From CAVSRC01 sp963750065 (GTDB lineage: Bacteria; Pseudomonadota; Alphaproteobacteria; Rhizobiales; Kaistiaceae): a stretch of DNA of 64,000 nt. The stretch spans positions 61,824-125,823 of the forward strand of contig CAVVPK010000009.1 of NCBI GenBank assembly GCA_963750065.1, in the 5' to 3' direction. Numbering within the stretch: position 1 is the first letter of the stretch; every line of letters begins with the position of its first letter. The translations under genes and the position numbers were made by a program. This document shows positions 27,112 to 37,100 of the stretch, piece after piece. The notes under the pieces were generated by a model, which searched no databases, was not told the origin of the DNA, and saw only the letters and a list, made by a program, of their open reading frames with translations.

Positions 27112-27747
27112 ATGAATCAGATCGCAAACCAGCGGGTCTTCGAAACCGCCGCACCGGCCGACGGCCGCCTCAGCGCCGCGGCGCTCGACCGCCTGTTCCG
27201 TGAAGCCCGAACCCATAACGGCTGGCTCAAGAAGCCGGTCCCCCACACGCTTCTCGAAGAGGCGGTGGATCTCGCCAAGCTCGGCCCGACGGCGGTCAAC
27301 GCCTCGCCCTTCCGCGTGGTGTTCGTCGAGACCGAGGAGGCCAAGGCCCGCCTCAAGCCGGCCCTGTCGCCCGGCAATGTCGAGAAGACCATGTCGGCGC
27401 CGGTGACGGCCATCGTCGGCCATGACCTCGCCTTCCACGACCACCTGCCGCGGCTTTTCCCGCACATGGACGTGCGCCCGATGTTCGCCAATGACGCGGC
27501 GGTCGCGGCCCACACCGCCAGCCAGAACGGCACGCTCCAGCTTGCCTATCTGATCCTGGCGCTGCGCGCCGTCGGCCTCGATACCGGCCCGATGGGCGGC
27601 TTCGACAGGGACAAGGTCGACGCGGAATTCTTCGCCGGCACGCAGATCAAGTCCAACGTGCTGGTCAACATCGGCTATGGCGACCACAGCAAGCTCTTCC
27701 CGCGCAGCCCACGGCTGGCCTTCGACGAGATCGCCAGCTACGCCTGA
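27112..27747 (+). CDS. rutE: Malonic semialdehyde reductase-like nitroreductase family protein
   Basis: 211-residue flavin reductase of the nitroreductase fold, RutE/HadB-like. The FMN-binding start is NGWLKKPVPHTLLEEAVDLAKLGPTAVNASPFR, and AHTASQNGTLQLAYLILALRAVGLDTGPMGGFD is typical of RutE. In uracil breakdown, RutE reduces malonic semialdehyde to 3-hydroxypropionate. No rutABCDF genes are present, so it may instead detoxify semialdehydes from other routes, perhaps from the nitrogen-heterocycle locus. ATG 27112 follows GAGGGAA. Confidence 0.8.
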   Translation: MNQIANQRVFETAAPADGRLSAAALDRLFREARTHNGWLKKPVPHTLLEEAVDLAKLGPTAVNASPFRVVFVETEEAKARLKPALSPGNVEKTMSAPVTAIVGHDLAFHDHLPRLFPHMDVRPMFANDAAVAAHTASQNGTLQLAYLILALRAVGLDTGPMGGFDRDKVDAEFFAGTQIKSNVLVNIGYGDHSKLFPRSPRLAFDEIASYA

Positions 27748-27762
27748 CCCCGTGGCTGCCTG

Positions 27763-27790
27763 AAGGCCGGGGTGCCCCTGCCCCGGCCTT
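27763..27790. terminator. Hairpin between convergent rutE-like and esterase genes
   Basis: AAGGCCGGGG (27763-27772) pairs perfectly with 27781-27790 across an 8-base loop. It lies between convergent genes and may serve both, though no long T-run follows on either side. Confidence 0.6.
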
Positions 27791-27792
27791 CG

Positions 27793-28602
27793 TCATTGAG
27801 ACGAGGTTACGGTGATGAACGCCGCGAGGTCTTTGCGCACGGCCGAATCCGGGTGGCTCAGTCCGCGGAACGTCGCGCCGTGGTCGCTGCCTTTGTAGGT
27901 GGCTACGACCACGCGCCCGCCGTGCTTCATCACCGCGCCGGCGAGGTGGATGCTGTCGAGCGGATTGGCGACGGTGTCGGCCTCGACCCCCATCAGCAGG
28001 AGCGGCGGTTCCTTGCCGTCGATGAAATCGGCCACATTGGCGCGGACTCCGGTGCCGGCGGGGAAGATCTCGCGATAGGGGCTGATCATGTTCGGCCCGC
28101 CCATCTCGTAGGGGCCCGACAGAAGCACATAGCCGGCGACCGCATCGGCCGGAACGCCCGCATCGGCGAGAAAGTGCTTGTCGGCGGCGAGCATCGCCGC
28201 GTTGAAGGCGCCGGCCGAATGGCCGCCGATGAACAGCGGATGGCGGCCGCCGAGTTGGCTCAGCATCCAGCGGACATGGGCCACGGCCGCGGCACAGTCC
28301 TCGACGAATTGCGGAAATACCGCTTGCGGATAGAGGCGGTAATCGGGGACCGCCACGATCATGCCCGCGGCCGCCAGCGACATCGCCGTCTCGCGCAGGT
28401 CCCCCTTGGCGCCCCCTTGCCAGCTGCCGCCGTAGAAGAACACCAGCACCGGCGCGTCGCCCGTCTGCCCCGCCGGTAGATAGAGATCGAGCTTCTGGCG
28501 CGGCAGATCGCCGTAGGGCACGTCGGTGGTCACCACCGCCGGCTCCGCCACGGCACAAGCCATCCCGGCGAAAAACAACAGGACCGTCAACAGATAACGC
28601 AT
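27793..28602 (-). CDS. Alpha/beta hydrolase, secreted esterase-like
   Basis: 269 residues with a signal peptide (MRYLLTVLLFFAGMACAVA) and an alpha/beta hydrolase fold of the hormone-sensitive lipase/BD-FAE type. FFYGGSWQGG is the oxyanion segment (HGG-like), GGHSAGA the nucleophile elbow (Ser), and SDHGATFRG carries the catalytic His. Likely a periplasmic esterase or carboxylesterase. Follows the frameshifted MFS gene by 25 bp on the same strand. Confidence 0.88.
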   Translation of the reverse strand: MRYLLTVLLFFAGMACAVAEPAVVTTDVPYGDLPRQKLDLYLPAGQTGDAPVLVFFYGGSWQGGAKGDLRETAMSLAAAGMIVAVPDYRLYPQAVFPQFVEDCAAAVAHVRWMLSQLGGRHPLFIGGHSAGAFNAAMLAADKHFLADAGVPADAVAGYVLLSGPYEMGGPNMISPYREIFPAGTGVRANVADFIDGKEPPLLLMGVEADTVANPLDSIHLAGAVMKHGGRVVVATYKGSDHGATFRGLSHPDSAVRKDLAAFITVTSSQ

Positions 28603-28627
28603 GGACGTCGCCTCCCGGCGGCACCCC

Positions 28628-30146
28628 CTACGCCACCTTTTCCTTCTTCTTCGGCGGGGCGGTTCCCTTGAGCGTCACGAAGGAGATGAGCGCGGCGATC
28701 AGGCACCAGATCGCGCCGAAGACCATCGCCGCAGAATAGGCCGACAGGAACGCCTTGACGATAGCCTCGCGCGCCGCATCGCCGGCCGGCGGGATGACGC
28801 CGAAGTGCGCCGCGACCGGCGCCGTCCAGCCGAAGACGACGCCGGCGGTGGCGCCGAATATGGCGATGGCGAAGACCCCGGAAAGCCGGCTCGCCGCATT
28901 GCTGATGCCCGAGGCGGCGCCCGACTTGCCGTCGGGCACCGCGTTCATCACCGCCGTGGTGAGCGGCGAGGCCGCCAGCGCCATGCCGACGCCGATCAGC
29001 ACCACCGGCAGCACCACACCCAGCCACAAGTCGGGAATGACCAAAGCGAGGCCGAGCGAACCGGCCCCCACCAGCAGCGGCCCCGCCACCAGGAAGAACC
29101 GTGGCCCGTAACTGTCGGCGAGCGCGCCGGTGGTGCGCGACAGCACCCCGATGATCAGGCCGAAGGGCAGCATGATGAGGCCGGTCGTGGCGGCCGAGAG
29201 GCCCCGTCGGTTGATGAGATCGAAGGGCAGCAGGAAGAGCACGCCGGAGAGCGCGCCATAGAGGAAGACGGTGACGATGTTGACGCTGGTGAAGATCTTC
29301 GAGGCGAACAGCGCCGGCGGCGTGATCGGATTGGTGGCGCGCCGCTCGACGAGCACATAGACGGCGATGCCGGCGAGCCCCGCCGCGATCGCCGCGGCGA
29401 TCGCTGCTCCACCCACCTGCCCCTCCGAAATGGCGCTGAGGCCATAGGTGAGCGCGGCGAAGGCGAGCACCGCGACAAGCGCGCCCTGCCAGTCGATGCC
29501 GCCCTTTACGCCCTCGTCGCGGCTTTCCGGCATATAGCGCACGGCCAGCCACAGGGCCACGACGGCGAGCGGCAGGTTGATCCAGAAGGCGGCGCGCCAC
29601 GACAGGAGATCGATCAGGAAGCCGCCGATCGGCGGCCCCAGCGCAGTGGTCACCGCCGATGCCGCCGCCCAGGTGCCAATCGCCTTGCCACGGATTTCCT
29701 TGGGAAAGGTCGCCGAGATGATCGCCAGGCTCTGCGGCACGAGGAGGGCTGCGCCGACACCTTGCAGGGCGCGTGCCACGATCAGGACGGTAGGGTTCGG
29801 CGCTACCGCGCAGCCGAGCGAGGCCAGCGTGAAGGCGACGATGCCGATGAGGAAAATGCGTCGCCGGCCAACGCGATCGCCAAGGCCGCCACCGACGAGG
29901 ATGAGCGCACCGAGCATCAGCAGATAGGCATTCGCCACCCACTGCATCGCGACGATATCGGAGGCGAGGTCCTTCTGGATGGTCGGCACCGCTATGCCGA
30001 CGACGGTCGAGTTCGACGAAGGCCATGGCCGAGGCGATGGTCGTGGCCGCCAGGACGTAGCGCCGCGCCGCGACCGGAGAGGGCTGGTGCACCGGCGGCC
30101 GGCTCGCGGCGAGTCCGCCTTCGGGGGCGAACGATTTGTGGGTCAT
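28628..30146 (-). CDS. MFS transporter, DHA2-like, with N-terminal frameshift
   Basis: Major facilitator exporter, about 505 residues if repaired, with roughly 14 membrane segments in the DHA2/QacA style. Motifs GDRVGRRRIF (motif A) and ALQGVGAALLVPQSLAIISATFP (motif C) are seen. As sequenced, the frame from ATG 30146 (MTHKSFAPEGG, strong GGAGGC ribosome site) leaves the protein after AMAFV near 30012. One T fewer at 30012-30013 gives AMAFVDSTVVGIAVPTIQ, a perfect DHA2 helix 1 (D-x-T-I-V-N-V type) joining the downstream frame. Without repair, an internal start at 29989 would lack helix 1. Probably a drug or metabolite exporter. Confidence 0.82.
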
Positions 30147-30781
30147 GCCGGCCTCCGCGCCTCCGTCTGCATCGCTGCGGGCAAGCCGACAGATTAGAAT
30201 CTTTCTTCCTCCGGTGGCACCGGAAAGGCGCTCGCGGCCGGTGGGGCGCATGCAAAGCCGGCGCCAGCAACCGTCGGCGCGTCCGCATCGCCCCCGTTAT
30301 CCACTGAAGTCCCAATCGGGACACTCCGCGCTTTCGCCGTCAGGGGAGCGGGCGCATGATCCTCATACCGCAAAGGGAGTTGGTTGAGTTCGACAAGGGC
30401 TAAGTCGAACGTCTGAGATCGGTTCCCGCGGAACCGCGCCGGCGCTGGGTGCAAGCCTGGAAAAGCCGGATGCCCCGCGGCGCCACGGAAAGGTTCATAG
30501 GCGCAGAAATGCGCATTGTGAGCTGGAAAGTGGTCCGGGAGGAGGCCGCAAGGTCCAGTTCCGGACGGGACGACATCGAGAGGTGGCGTTCCGGGTGATC
30601 GGTGGAAGTCCCCAGCGATGGGGTGCGGAAGCAGGTCACACATCGGCTCGCTGCCGGTGGCGCTTGGCCCTCGGGTTAGGCTGCAACGGGCAGGCGAACG
30701 ATCAGGGAGGCGTCGGTTGGGGCAACCCGAACGGCGCCTTTCCTGATTCTCGGGACCTCGTGCAACCTCGCCCTCCCCTCC
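30147..30781. other. Long non-coding stretch between MFS and cold-shock genes
   Basis: About 630 bp upstream of the MFS start with no supported gene. A 149-residue frame on the minus strand (30194-30643) is Pro/Ala/His-rich, has no ribosome site and no family look, so I leave it out. Short self-complementary patches occur (for example TGCGC-ATT-GTG.. near 30507). A structured RNA or a decayed mobile-element fragment is possible, but I cannot identify it. Confidence 0.4.
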
Positions 30782-30826
30782 GCCTCATCCTGAGGTGGCT
30801 GCCGAAGGCAGCCCTCGAAGGATGCG
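30782..30826. repeat. Palindromic intergenic repeat, CCTCATCCTGAGG type
   Basis: CCTCATCCTGAGG, a stem GGCTGCC-GAA-GGCAGCC, then CCTCGAAGGATG. This is the layout of short REP-like elements scattered in rhizobial intergenic DNA. Copies elsewhere would have to be checked. Confidence 0.65.
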
Positions 30827-30853
30827 CAGCTCGACCATTCCCCCAAAACGCGA

Positions 30854-30881
30854 AACGCCGCCGGCGTGAGCCGACGGCGTT
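30854..30881 (-). terminator. Terminator of the cold-shock gene
   Basis: AACGCCGCCGGC (30854-30865) pairs with 30870-30881, one mismatch becoming a G-U pair in the minus-strand RNA. On that strand TTCGCGTTTTGG follows. It lies 42 bases after the cspA stop. A second hairpin, TGCCGGCC-GAT-GGCCGGCA (30897-30915), lies between it and the stop. Confidence 0.8.
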
Positions 30882-30922
30882 CCCTTCAATCCGCTATGCC
30901 GGCCGATGGCCGGCAGAAAAGG

Positions 30923-31135
30923 CTAGACCAGCTCCAGGCGGACCGCCTTCGGGCCCTTGCCCATCTTGTCCGGCTCGACCTCAAAGGAGACCTGCTGGCC
31001 ATCGGCGAGATGGCTGATGCCGGCCTGCTCGAGGGCGCTCACATGGACGAACACGTCCTTCGAGCCGCCGTCCGGCTTGATGAAGCCGAAGCCTTTAGAA
31101 GAATTGAAGAATTTTACGGTGCCAGTCTGGCGCAT
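30923..31135 (-). CDS. cspA: Cold-shock domain protein
   Basis: 70-residue single cold-shock domain protein, the usual length. RNP-1 is KGFGFIKP (about 14-21) and RNP-2 DVFVHVSAL (about 27-35). It binds single-stranded RNA and DNA as an RNA chaperone. ATG 31135 follows AAGGACTT. A long leader probably exists upstream (see 31136-31497). Followed by two hairpins; monocistronic. The symbol is generic: several csp paralogues are usual in this group. Confidence 0.95.
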   Translation of the reverse strand: MRQTGTVKFFNSSKGFGFIKPDGGSKDVFVHVSALEQAGISHLADGQQVSFEVEPDKMGKGPKAVRLELV

Positions 31136-31497
31136 GGGGAAGTCCTTTTCCCTGGTGGTCGTAATAGGCGCATGTCTACGCCTGCGGGTCGTCGGCAGCT
31201 TGTTGATCGGGGAAAGGAAGCAAAGCGTCTTATCAAGACGGCCAGGGTAATCCCAAGTTCCGCAGAGAATTTCCTCCGCGCGTTTGTCCAGTCTCCGGGA
31301 TACAGTGCCCGAACGCTAAAAATATGACTCGGAAACGCCCAGAAGGCAAGCCTGCGGCATATTTCCACCTCGGGCGTCCGGCGCACGCTTGGCCGGGTTG
31401 GGCCACCCGGCCCGGCCGGGTCCGGCACCGCTTGTTGCGCTCGGCGATTGCCCCTATAGCTTCGGGATCGTCTACCTGCCGTATCCGGGGTCATGCC
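31136..31497. other. Divergent region between cspA and bioY
   Basis: 362 bp holding the cspA leader (minus) and the bioY upstream region (plus). Its middle (31200-31330) is richer in A/T, which suits a promoter. A long 5' leader is common for cold-shock genes, but I see no motif I can name. No gene supported. Confidence 0.45.
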
Positions 31498-32115
31498 ATG
31501 CCGTCGATCAGTTCGTCCCGCGCGCTCGCCACCGCCGTCTGGCCGCGCGGCATCAACCGTGCCGCAAAGGCTGTCATCCTGGTGCTCGCCGGCACCGCCA
31601 TCCTCGCCATTTCGGCGAAGATCAAGGTGCCCTTCTGGCCGGTGCCCATGACCCTGCAGACGCTGGCCGTGCTGCTCATCGGCGCCGCCTATGGCTCGCG
31701 GCTGGCAGTGGCCACGGTGGTGGCCTACATCGCCGAGGGCATGCTCGGCCTGCCGGTGTTCACCAACACGCCGCCGGCCATCGCCGGACCGCTCTACATG
31801 CTCGGGCCGACGGCCGGCTTCATCATGAGTTGGGTGCTGGTTGCGGCCATCGTCGGCTTCGCCACCGACCGCGGCTGGGACCGTTCGGCCGTCCGCCTCG
31901 GCGCGGCGATGCTTGTCGCCGTCGCGGTACAGTTCGCCATGGGCTTCGCGTGGCTCGCCTGGTTCGCTGAGCTTCCCAGCGGCGCTGCCGGCATCGGTGC
32001 GACCCAGGCCTTCGCCGCCGGCGTCGCGCCTTTCCTGCTCGGCGATGCGCTCAAGGTCGTCCTCGCAGCGCTCCTCATCCCGGCAAGCTGGTCGCTCGTC
32101 GACCGCAAACCATAG
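31498..32115 (+). CDS. bioY: Biotin transporter BioY
   Basis: 205-residue S component of an energy-coupling factor vitamin transporter, with six hydrophobic segments. PFWPVPMTLQTLAVLLIGAAYGSRLA is the highly conserved BioY segment, and GLPVF....PTAGFIMS follows. ATG 31498 lies just after the GGGGTC; another ATG five bases earlier is out of frame. No bioMN genes are nearby, and solitary BioY can import biotin on its own in some bacteria. Confidence 0.93.
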   Translation: MPSISSSRALATAVWPRGINRAAKAVILVLAGTAILAISAKIKVPFWPVPMTLQTLAVLLIGAAYGSRLAVATVVAYIAEGMLGLPVFTNTPPAIAGPLYMLGPTAGFIMSWVLVAAIVGFATDRGWDRSAVRLGAAMLVAVAVQFAMGFAWLAWFAELPSGAAGIGATQAFAAGVAPFLLGDALKVVLAALLIPASWSLVDRKP

Positions 32116-32124
32116 GCATCGCGG

Positions 32125-32589
32125 TCACTCCCCCAGCGCGTCGACCAGCTTGGCGTTGAGGCGGCCAAGCAGCCGCCCGAAGCTCTTGCGCTCGTTCGGG
32201 CGCCAGTCGGCGATGTAGCGCCCGACGCGCTCGCTTCTCAGCGCCAGCATGTCCTGCATAAGCGCCTTGCCGCGCGGCGTCACCGCAATCTGCCCCGCCC
32301 GCCGGTCGGCCGGATTTGGCGTGCGCTTGACCAGTCCCTTGTCGGCCAGTGTCGCGACTTGCCGCGTCATGGTCGAATCGTCGAGGAGCAGGATCTTCGC
32401 CAACCCGCCGACCGTCGCCGCACCGCCCTCCGAGAGCGTCCTCAGGATGATGAACTGAGCCCGCGCCAGCGGATAGCGGCGCTTGCGCTGCAGTGCCTCC
32501 AGCGCGCGGCCAAGAAACATCAGCTCGCGCTCGACGACCGCCGCATCCTCGTCTGCGGTCTCTCGCCCCACCGCCTGTGTCTTGGTCAT
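32125..32589 (-). CDS. MarR family transcriptional regulator
   Basis: 154-residue winged-helix regulator. The recognition region is GGLAKILLLDDSTMTRQVATLADKGLVKR with wing NPADRRAGQIAVTPRG. It is divergent from an MFS gene (starts 142 bp apart) with an A/T-rich dyad between (32649-32662), so it most likely represses that transporter and itself. Convergent with bioY, nine bases between stops. Confidence 0.92.
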   Translation of the reverse strand: MTKTQAVGRETADEDAAVVERELMFLGRALEALQRKRRYPLARAQFIILRTLSEGGAATVGGLAKILLLDDSTMTRQVATLADKGLVKRTPNPADRRAGQIAVTPRGKALMQDMLALRSERVGRYIADWRPNERKSFGRLLGRLNAKLVDALGE

Positions 32590-32648
32590 TCCACTTTCCT
32601 CCTCCGCCGCCGCCCAAACCCCTCTTGCGCGCCCGCCACGAAATCTGC

Positions 32649-32662
32649 ATTATACAGATAAT
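32649..32662. promoter_or_regulatory. Candidate MarR operator ATTAT-N4-ATAAT
   Basis: ATTAT-ACAG-ATAAT is a perfect dyad in a strikingly A/T-rich patch within GC-rich DNA, in the divergent space of the MarR and MFS genes, about 70 bp before the MFS start. It overlaps sequence that could serve as a -10 box. Confidence 0.5.
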
Positions 32663-32731
32663 AAGAATAATGAAAGTCGGCGCAACTGACGGCCGCTGCA
32701 TATCGCGGCCGCACCTTCTTCCGGATCGCCA

Positions 32732-33946
32732 ATGCCCGAGAAAGCCAGCTTCTTCCGCCAGCCGAAATCGGTCTGGGCCACCGCCTTCGCCGCCATGGTC
32801 GGCTTCATGAGCATCGGCCTGGTCGATCCCATCCTGGTGTCCATCGCCCGCGGCCTCGACGCCACGCCGAGCCAGGTGTCGCTGCTGTTCACCAGCTATT
32901 TCGCCGTCACCTCGGTGATGATGCTGATTACCGGCTTCGTGTCCACCCGCATCGGCGGCCGCGCCACGCTGCTTGTCGGCGCCGCGCTCATCGTCGTCTT
33001 CGCCGGCCTGTCGGGCACCGCCAACTCGATTCCCGCATTGGTCGGCTTCCGCGCCGGCTGGGGCCTCGGCAATGCGCTGTTCGTCGCCACCGCGCTGTCG
33101 GTCATCGTCGGCGCGGCCAGCGGCGGCAGCTATCTCGCCATCCTGCTCTACGAGGCGGCGCTCGGCCTCGGCATCTCGCTCGGTCCCCTGCTCGGCGCCG
33201 CGCTCGGCGACATGTCGTGGCGCTATCCCTTCTACGGCACCGCCACGCTGATGGCGGTCGGCTTCATCGCCGTCGCCGTCTTCCTGCCGCACCAGCCCAA
33301 GCCCGAGCGCAAGACGGCGCTTGCCGACCCGCTCAAGGCGCTCGCCCATGGCGGCCTCGCCACCACCGCCGTCAGCGCCTTCTTCTACAACTATGCCTTC
33401 TTCACCGTTCTCGCCTTCGCCCCCTTCGTCCTGATGATGTCGCCGCATGCGGTCGGCCTCATCTTCTGCGGCTGGGGCATTCTGCTTGCCGTCTTCTCGG
33501 TGCTGGTGGCGCCGCGCCTGCAAGCGCGTTTCAGCGAGGTGACGCTGGCCGGCGCCTGCCTCGTACTCTTCGCCGTGCTGCTCCTGGTCATCGCCTTTGG
33601 CACGCGGACGGAGATCGTCGTCGCCGTCGTGCTCTCTGGCGCACTGATGGGCATCAACAACACGGTCTACACCGAGATGGCGCTGGAGGTTTCCGACGCG
33701 CCGCGCCCGGTTGCCTCGGCCGGCTACAATTTCGTCCGCTGGTTCGCAGGCGTCATCGCGCCCTATGCGGCGCCCAAGCTCGCCGAGCTTGCCGGGGCGC
33801 AGACGACCTTCACCGTCTCGGCGCTCTCGGCGCTGGTCGCCATGGCGATCCTCTTCGTCCGCCGCGACACGCTCGGCCGCTTCGGCCGCTCAACGCCGAT
33901 CCCGCCGACGGCGCTTGAAGTCGCCGAGGGCGAAGGGGCGGTCTGA
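32732..33946 (+). CDS. MFS transporter
   Basis: 404-residue 12-helix major facilitator exporter of the DHA1/ACS-like type. VGFMSIGLVDPILVSIARGLDA is helix 1, TRIGGRATL motif A, and FRAGWGLGNALFVATALSVIVG and LGLGISLGPLLGAALGD (motif C) support drug/H+ antiport. Regulated, by location, by the divergent MarR gene. Substrate unknown. A pair of inverted repeats follows its stop. Confidence 0.9.
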   Translation: MPEKASFFRQPKSVWATAFAAMVGFMSIGLVDPILVSIARGLDATPSQVSLLFTSYFAVTSVMMLITGFVSTRIGGRATLLVGAALIVVFAGLSGTANSIPALVGFRAGWGLGNALFVATALSVIVGAASGGSYLAILLYEAALGLGISLGPLLGAALGDMSWRYPFYGTATLMAVGFIAVAVFLPHQPKPERKTALADPLKALAHGGLATTAVSAFFYNYAFFTVLAFAPFVLMMSPHAVGLIFCGWGILLAVFSVLVAPRLQARFSEVTLAGACLVLFAVLLLVIAFGTRTEIVVAVVLSGALMGINNTVYTEMALEVSDAPRPVASAGYNFVRWFAGVIAPYAAPKLAELAGAQTTFTVSALSALVAMAILFVRRDTLGRFGRSTPIPPTALEVAEGEGAV

Positions 33947-34011
33947 GGCAGACACGCGAGGTCCGACAGCGGCTCCGGCGATCGCGCGGCATGGCTTGCC
34001 GCGCTCTCCCA

Positions 34012-34114
34012 CCGTCATCCTCCGACGAGCAACGCGAGATCGGAGGATCACCTTCGGCCAGGCACAACGTCCGCCGTATTTGCCGGAGCCGATCCTCCGG
34101 TCAAGCCGGAGGAT
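34012..34114. repeat. Pair of inverted-repeat elements (ATCCTCCG...CGGAGGAT)
   Basis: Two units, CATCCTCCG...CGGAGGATC (34015-34050) and ATCCTCCGG-TCAAG-CCGGAGGAT (34092-34114), lie between convergent MFS and ileS genes. The second forms a perfect 9-bp stem. They look like RIME/REP-type elements common between rhizobial genes and may also act as bidirectional termination. Confidence 0.65.
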
Positions 34115-34138
34115 GACGCCGGCAATGGGGGATGCGCC

Positions 34139-37100
34139 TTATGCCACCCTGACGCCGATCTTTATCGCCTCGTCGCCGAGCTTGCCGTCCGACACCGTGC
34201 CGGCCGGTGCATCGGCAAAGTCGAGCGAGACGGCCAGCGTCTCGGCCTTGACCGTGTCCAGATGCGCACCGATGGCTTGCGTCCCCGCCGGGCCCGCCGT
34301 CACCGCGATGGTAATGCGGTCCGAGACGTTGAAGCCGGCGTCCTTCCGCGCCACCTGCACCAGGCGGATGAAATCGCGCGCCAGCCCCTCGCGCTCCAGC
34401 TCCGGCGTCACAACCGTGTCGAGCACGATCACACCGGCATTGCCGTCGAAAGGTGCGGCGGCGATGCCTTCCTTGGGCTGGAAGCGGACCTCGTATTCGT
34501 CCGCGGCGATGCGCTCGCCGGCCACCTCCGCCGCGCCATCGTCAAGCCGCGTCCACTGGCCAGCCTTGGCTGCGGCCAGAACCGCCTTCATCGCCGGCCC
34601 CAGGCGCTTACCCACGATCCGCGGATTGACCACCAGCACTTCCGAGCCAAATGCCGACGGGTCGTCGGCGAAGACGACCGATTTGACGTTCGCCTCCTCG
34701 GCGACGACGCCGACGAGCGGCGACAGGATCGCGTGGTTCGGATGCGCGATGGTCAGCGTCGCCAACGGCAGGCGGTTGCGCAGGTTCTTGGCCGTGCGCA
34801 CCGAGGCGGCTGACGAGCACACCGCCCGCGCCAGATCCATGCGCTTCACCAGATCCGCATCGACCGCGAAAGCCGCAGCGTCCGGCCAGTCCTCCAGATG
34901 CACGCTCGCCCCATCCGTCAGTGCCCGGTGGATGTGGTCGGTGAGATAGGGCAGGAACGGCGCCATGGCGCGCATCAGTGTCACCAGCACTGTGTAGAGC
35001 GTGTCGTAGGCCGCCGTCTTGTCGGCGTCTCGCTCGCTCTTCCAGAAGCGGTCGCGCGAGCGGCGGATGTACCAGTTGTTGAGCGCCTCGATGAAGGGCG
35101 GCAGCGCATTGCACCCGCCGGCGAGATCGAGCCGGTCCATCGCCTGCTCGACAGCCCGCACCAGTTCCGCCGTCTTGCCGAGGATGTAGCGGTCGAGCTC
35201 CGCCTCGGCGCTCGTCACCAGCTTGCCCTTGATGCCGTCGATGTTGGCGTAGAGCGTGAAGAACGAATAGGCGTTCCAGATCGGCAGCATGACCGAGCGG
35301 ATCGCCTCGCCGATCGCCTTGCCGTCCTTCGGCATGGCCAGGTCGCCGCCCGACATCAGCGGCGACGACATCATGTACCATCTGAGCGCATCGGCGCCGT
35401 AGGTGTTGAACATCTCGATCGGATCGGGATAGTTCTTCAGCCGCTTGGAAAGCTTCTGCTTGTTTTCGTCCAGAACGATGCCGTGGCCGATGGCGCTGCG
35501 GAACGGGGCGCGGTCGAACAGCGCCGTCGACATCACCATCAGCGTGTAAAACCAGCCCCGCGTCTGGCCGACATATTCGACGATGAAGTCGCCGGGGAAG
35601 TGGCTGTCGAACCACTCCTTGTTCTCGAACGGATAGTGCACCTGACAGAACGGCATCGAGCCCGACTCGAACCAGCAATCGAGCACGTCGCCGACGCGGC
35701 GCATGGTCGACCTGCCGGTCGGATCGTCCGGATTCGGACGCGTCAGCTCATCGACGTAAGGCCGGTGCAGGTCCTTCGGCCTGACTCCGAAATCGCGTTC
35801 CAGCTCGTCCAGAGAGCCGTAGACATCGGTGCGCGGATAGGCGGGATCGTCCGACTTCCACACCGGGATCGGCGCGCCCCAGAAGCGATTGCGGCTGATG
35901 TTCCAGTCGTGCGCATTGGCCAGCCAATTGCCGAAAATGCCGTCGCGCACATGCTCCGGCATCCAGGTGATGCCCTTGTTGAGCTCGACCATGCGGTCAC
36001 GGAACTTGGTCACCTCGACGTACCAGGAGGGCATCGCCTTGTAGATCAGCGGCTGGTCGGTGCGCCAGCAATGCGGATAGTTGTGGTCGTAGGTCTCGTG
36101 GCGGAAGACGACGCCCGCTTCCTTGAGGTCGCGGATGATCGGCTTGTTGGCCTCGAACACGTTCAAGCCCGCATAGGGCGGCGTCTCGCCGGTGAAGTTG
36201 CCGGCCAGATCCACCGGATCGACCACCGGCAGGCCTTCCTTCTGGCCGACGTTGAGGTCGTCCTCGCCGAAGGCCGGCGCGATGTGGACCACGCCGGTGC
36301 CTTCGCCCATCTCGATGAAATCGCCGGCGATGACGCGGAAGCCGCCCTTGGCCTTCTCGGCGGCGAAGAAGGGAAACAGCGGCTGATAGGTGCGCCCAAC
36401 CAGCTCGGCACCCTTCACCGTGCCGACATTGCGATAGCCATCGAGCTCCGGCGCGTAATGCTCCAGCGAGCTTTCGGCGAGGATCACCCGTGCGCCGTCC
36501 TTTTCCATCACCGCATAGTCGGCGTCGGGCGCCACCGCTAGGCCGACATTGGAGGGCAGCGTCCACGGCGTCGTCGTCCAGGCCAAGAGCCGCGTATTGG
36601 TGTCGCCATCCAGCAGGAAGCCGATGGTCAGCGCCGGGTCCTGGCGGGCGCGATAGGAATCGTCGAGGCGGGTTTCGGACTGCGACAGCGGCGTCTGCGC
36701 CGCCCACGAATAGGGCACCACGCGATAGCCCTCATAGACCAGGCCCTTGTCCCACAGCTGTTTGAAGGCCCAGATGGTGCTCTCCATGTAGGAGAGGTCC
36801 ATGGTGCGGTAGTCGTTTTCGAAATCGACCCAGCGCGCCGAGCGGTTGACGTAATATTCCCAGTCGCTGCGGAACTGCATGATCGACGTGCGGCAATGCT
36901 CGTTGAAGCGCGCCAGGCCGTATTTGAGGATGTCCTGCCGACCGTTGAGGTTCAGCTCCTTTTCCGAGTGCAGCTCTGCCGGCAAGCCGTGGCAATCCCA
37001 GCCGAAGCGCCGATCGACCATCTTGCCGCGCATGGTCTGGTAGCGCGGCACCATGTCCTTCACGAAGCCGGTGACGATGTGTCCGTAGTGCGGCAGGCCG

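Noticed and set aside
30194..30643. 149-residue minus-strand reading frame upstream of the MFS gene
   Set aside because: Low-complexity Pro/Ala/His composition, no ribosome site, no family resemblance; it looks like a chance frame in GC-rich DNA.
30147..30781. Group II intron
   Set aside because: No reverse transcriptase and no domain V hairpin could be found; only loose resemblance of short strings.
34012..34114. CRISPR-like repeats
   Set aside because: Only two imperfect, inverted units, with no regular spacers or cas genes; they are REP-like elements.
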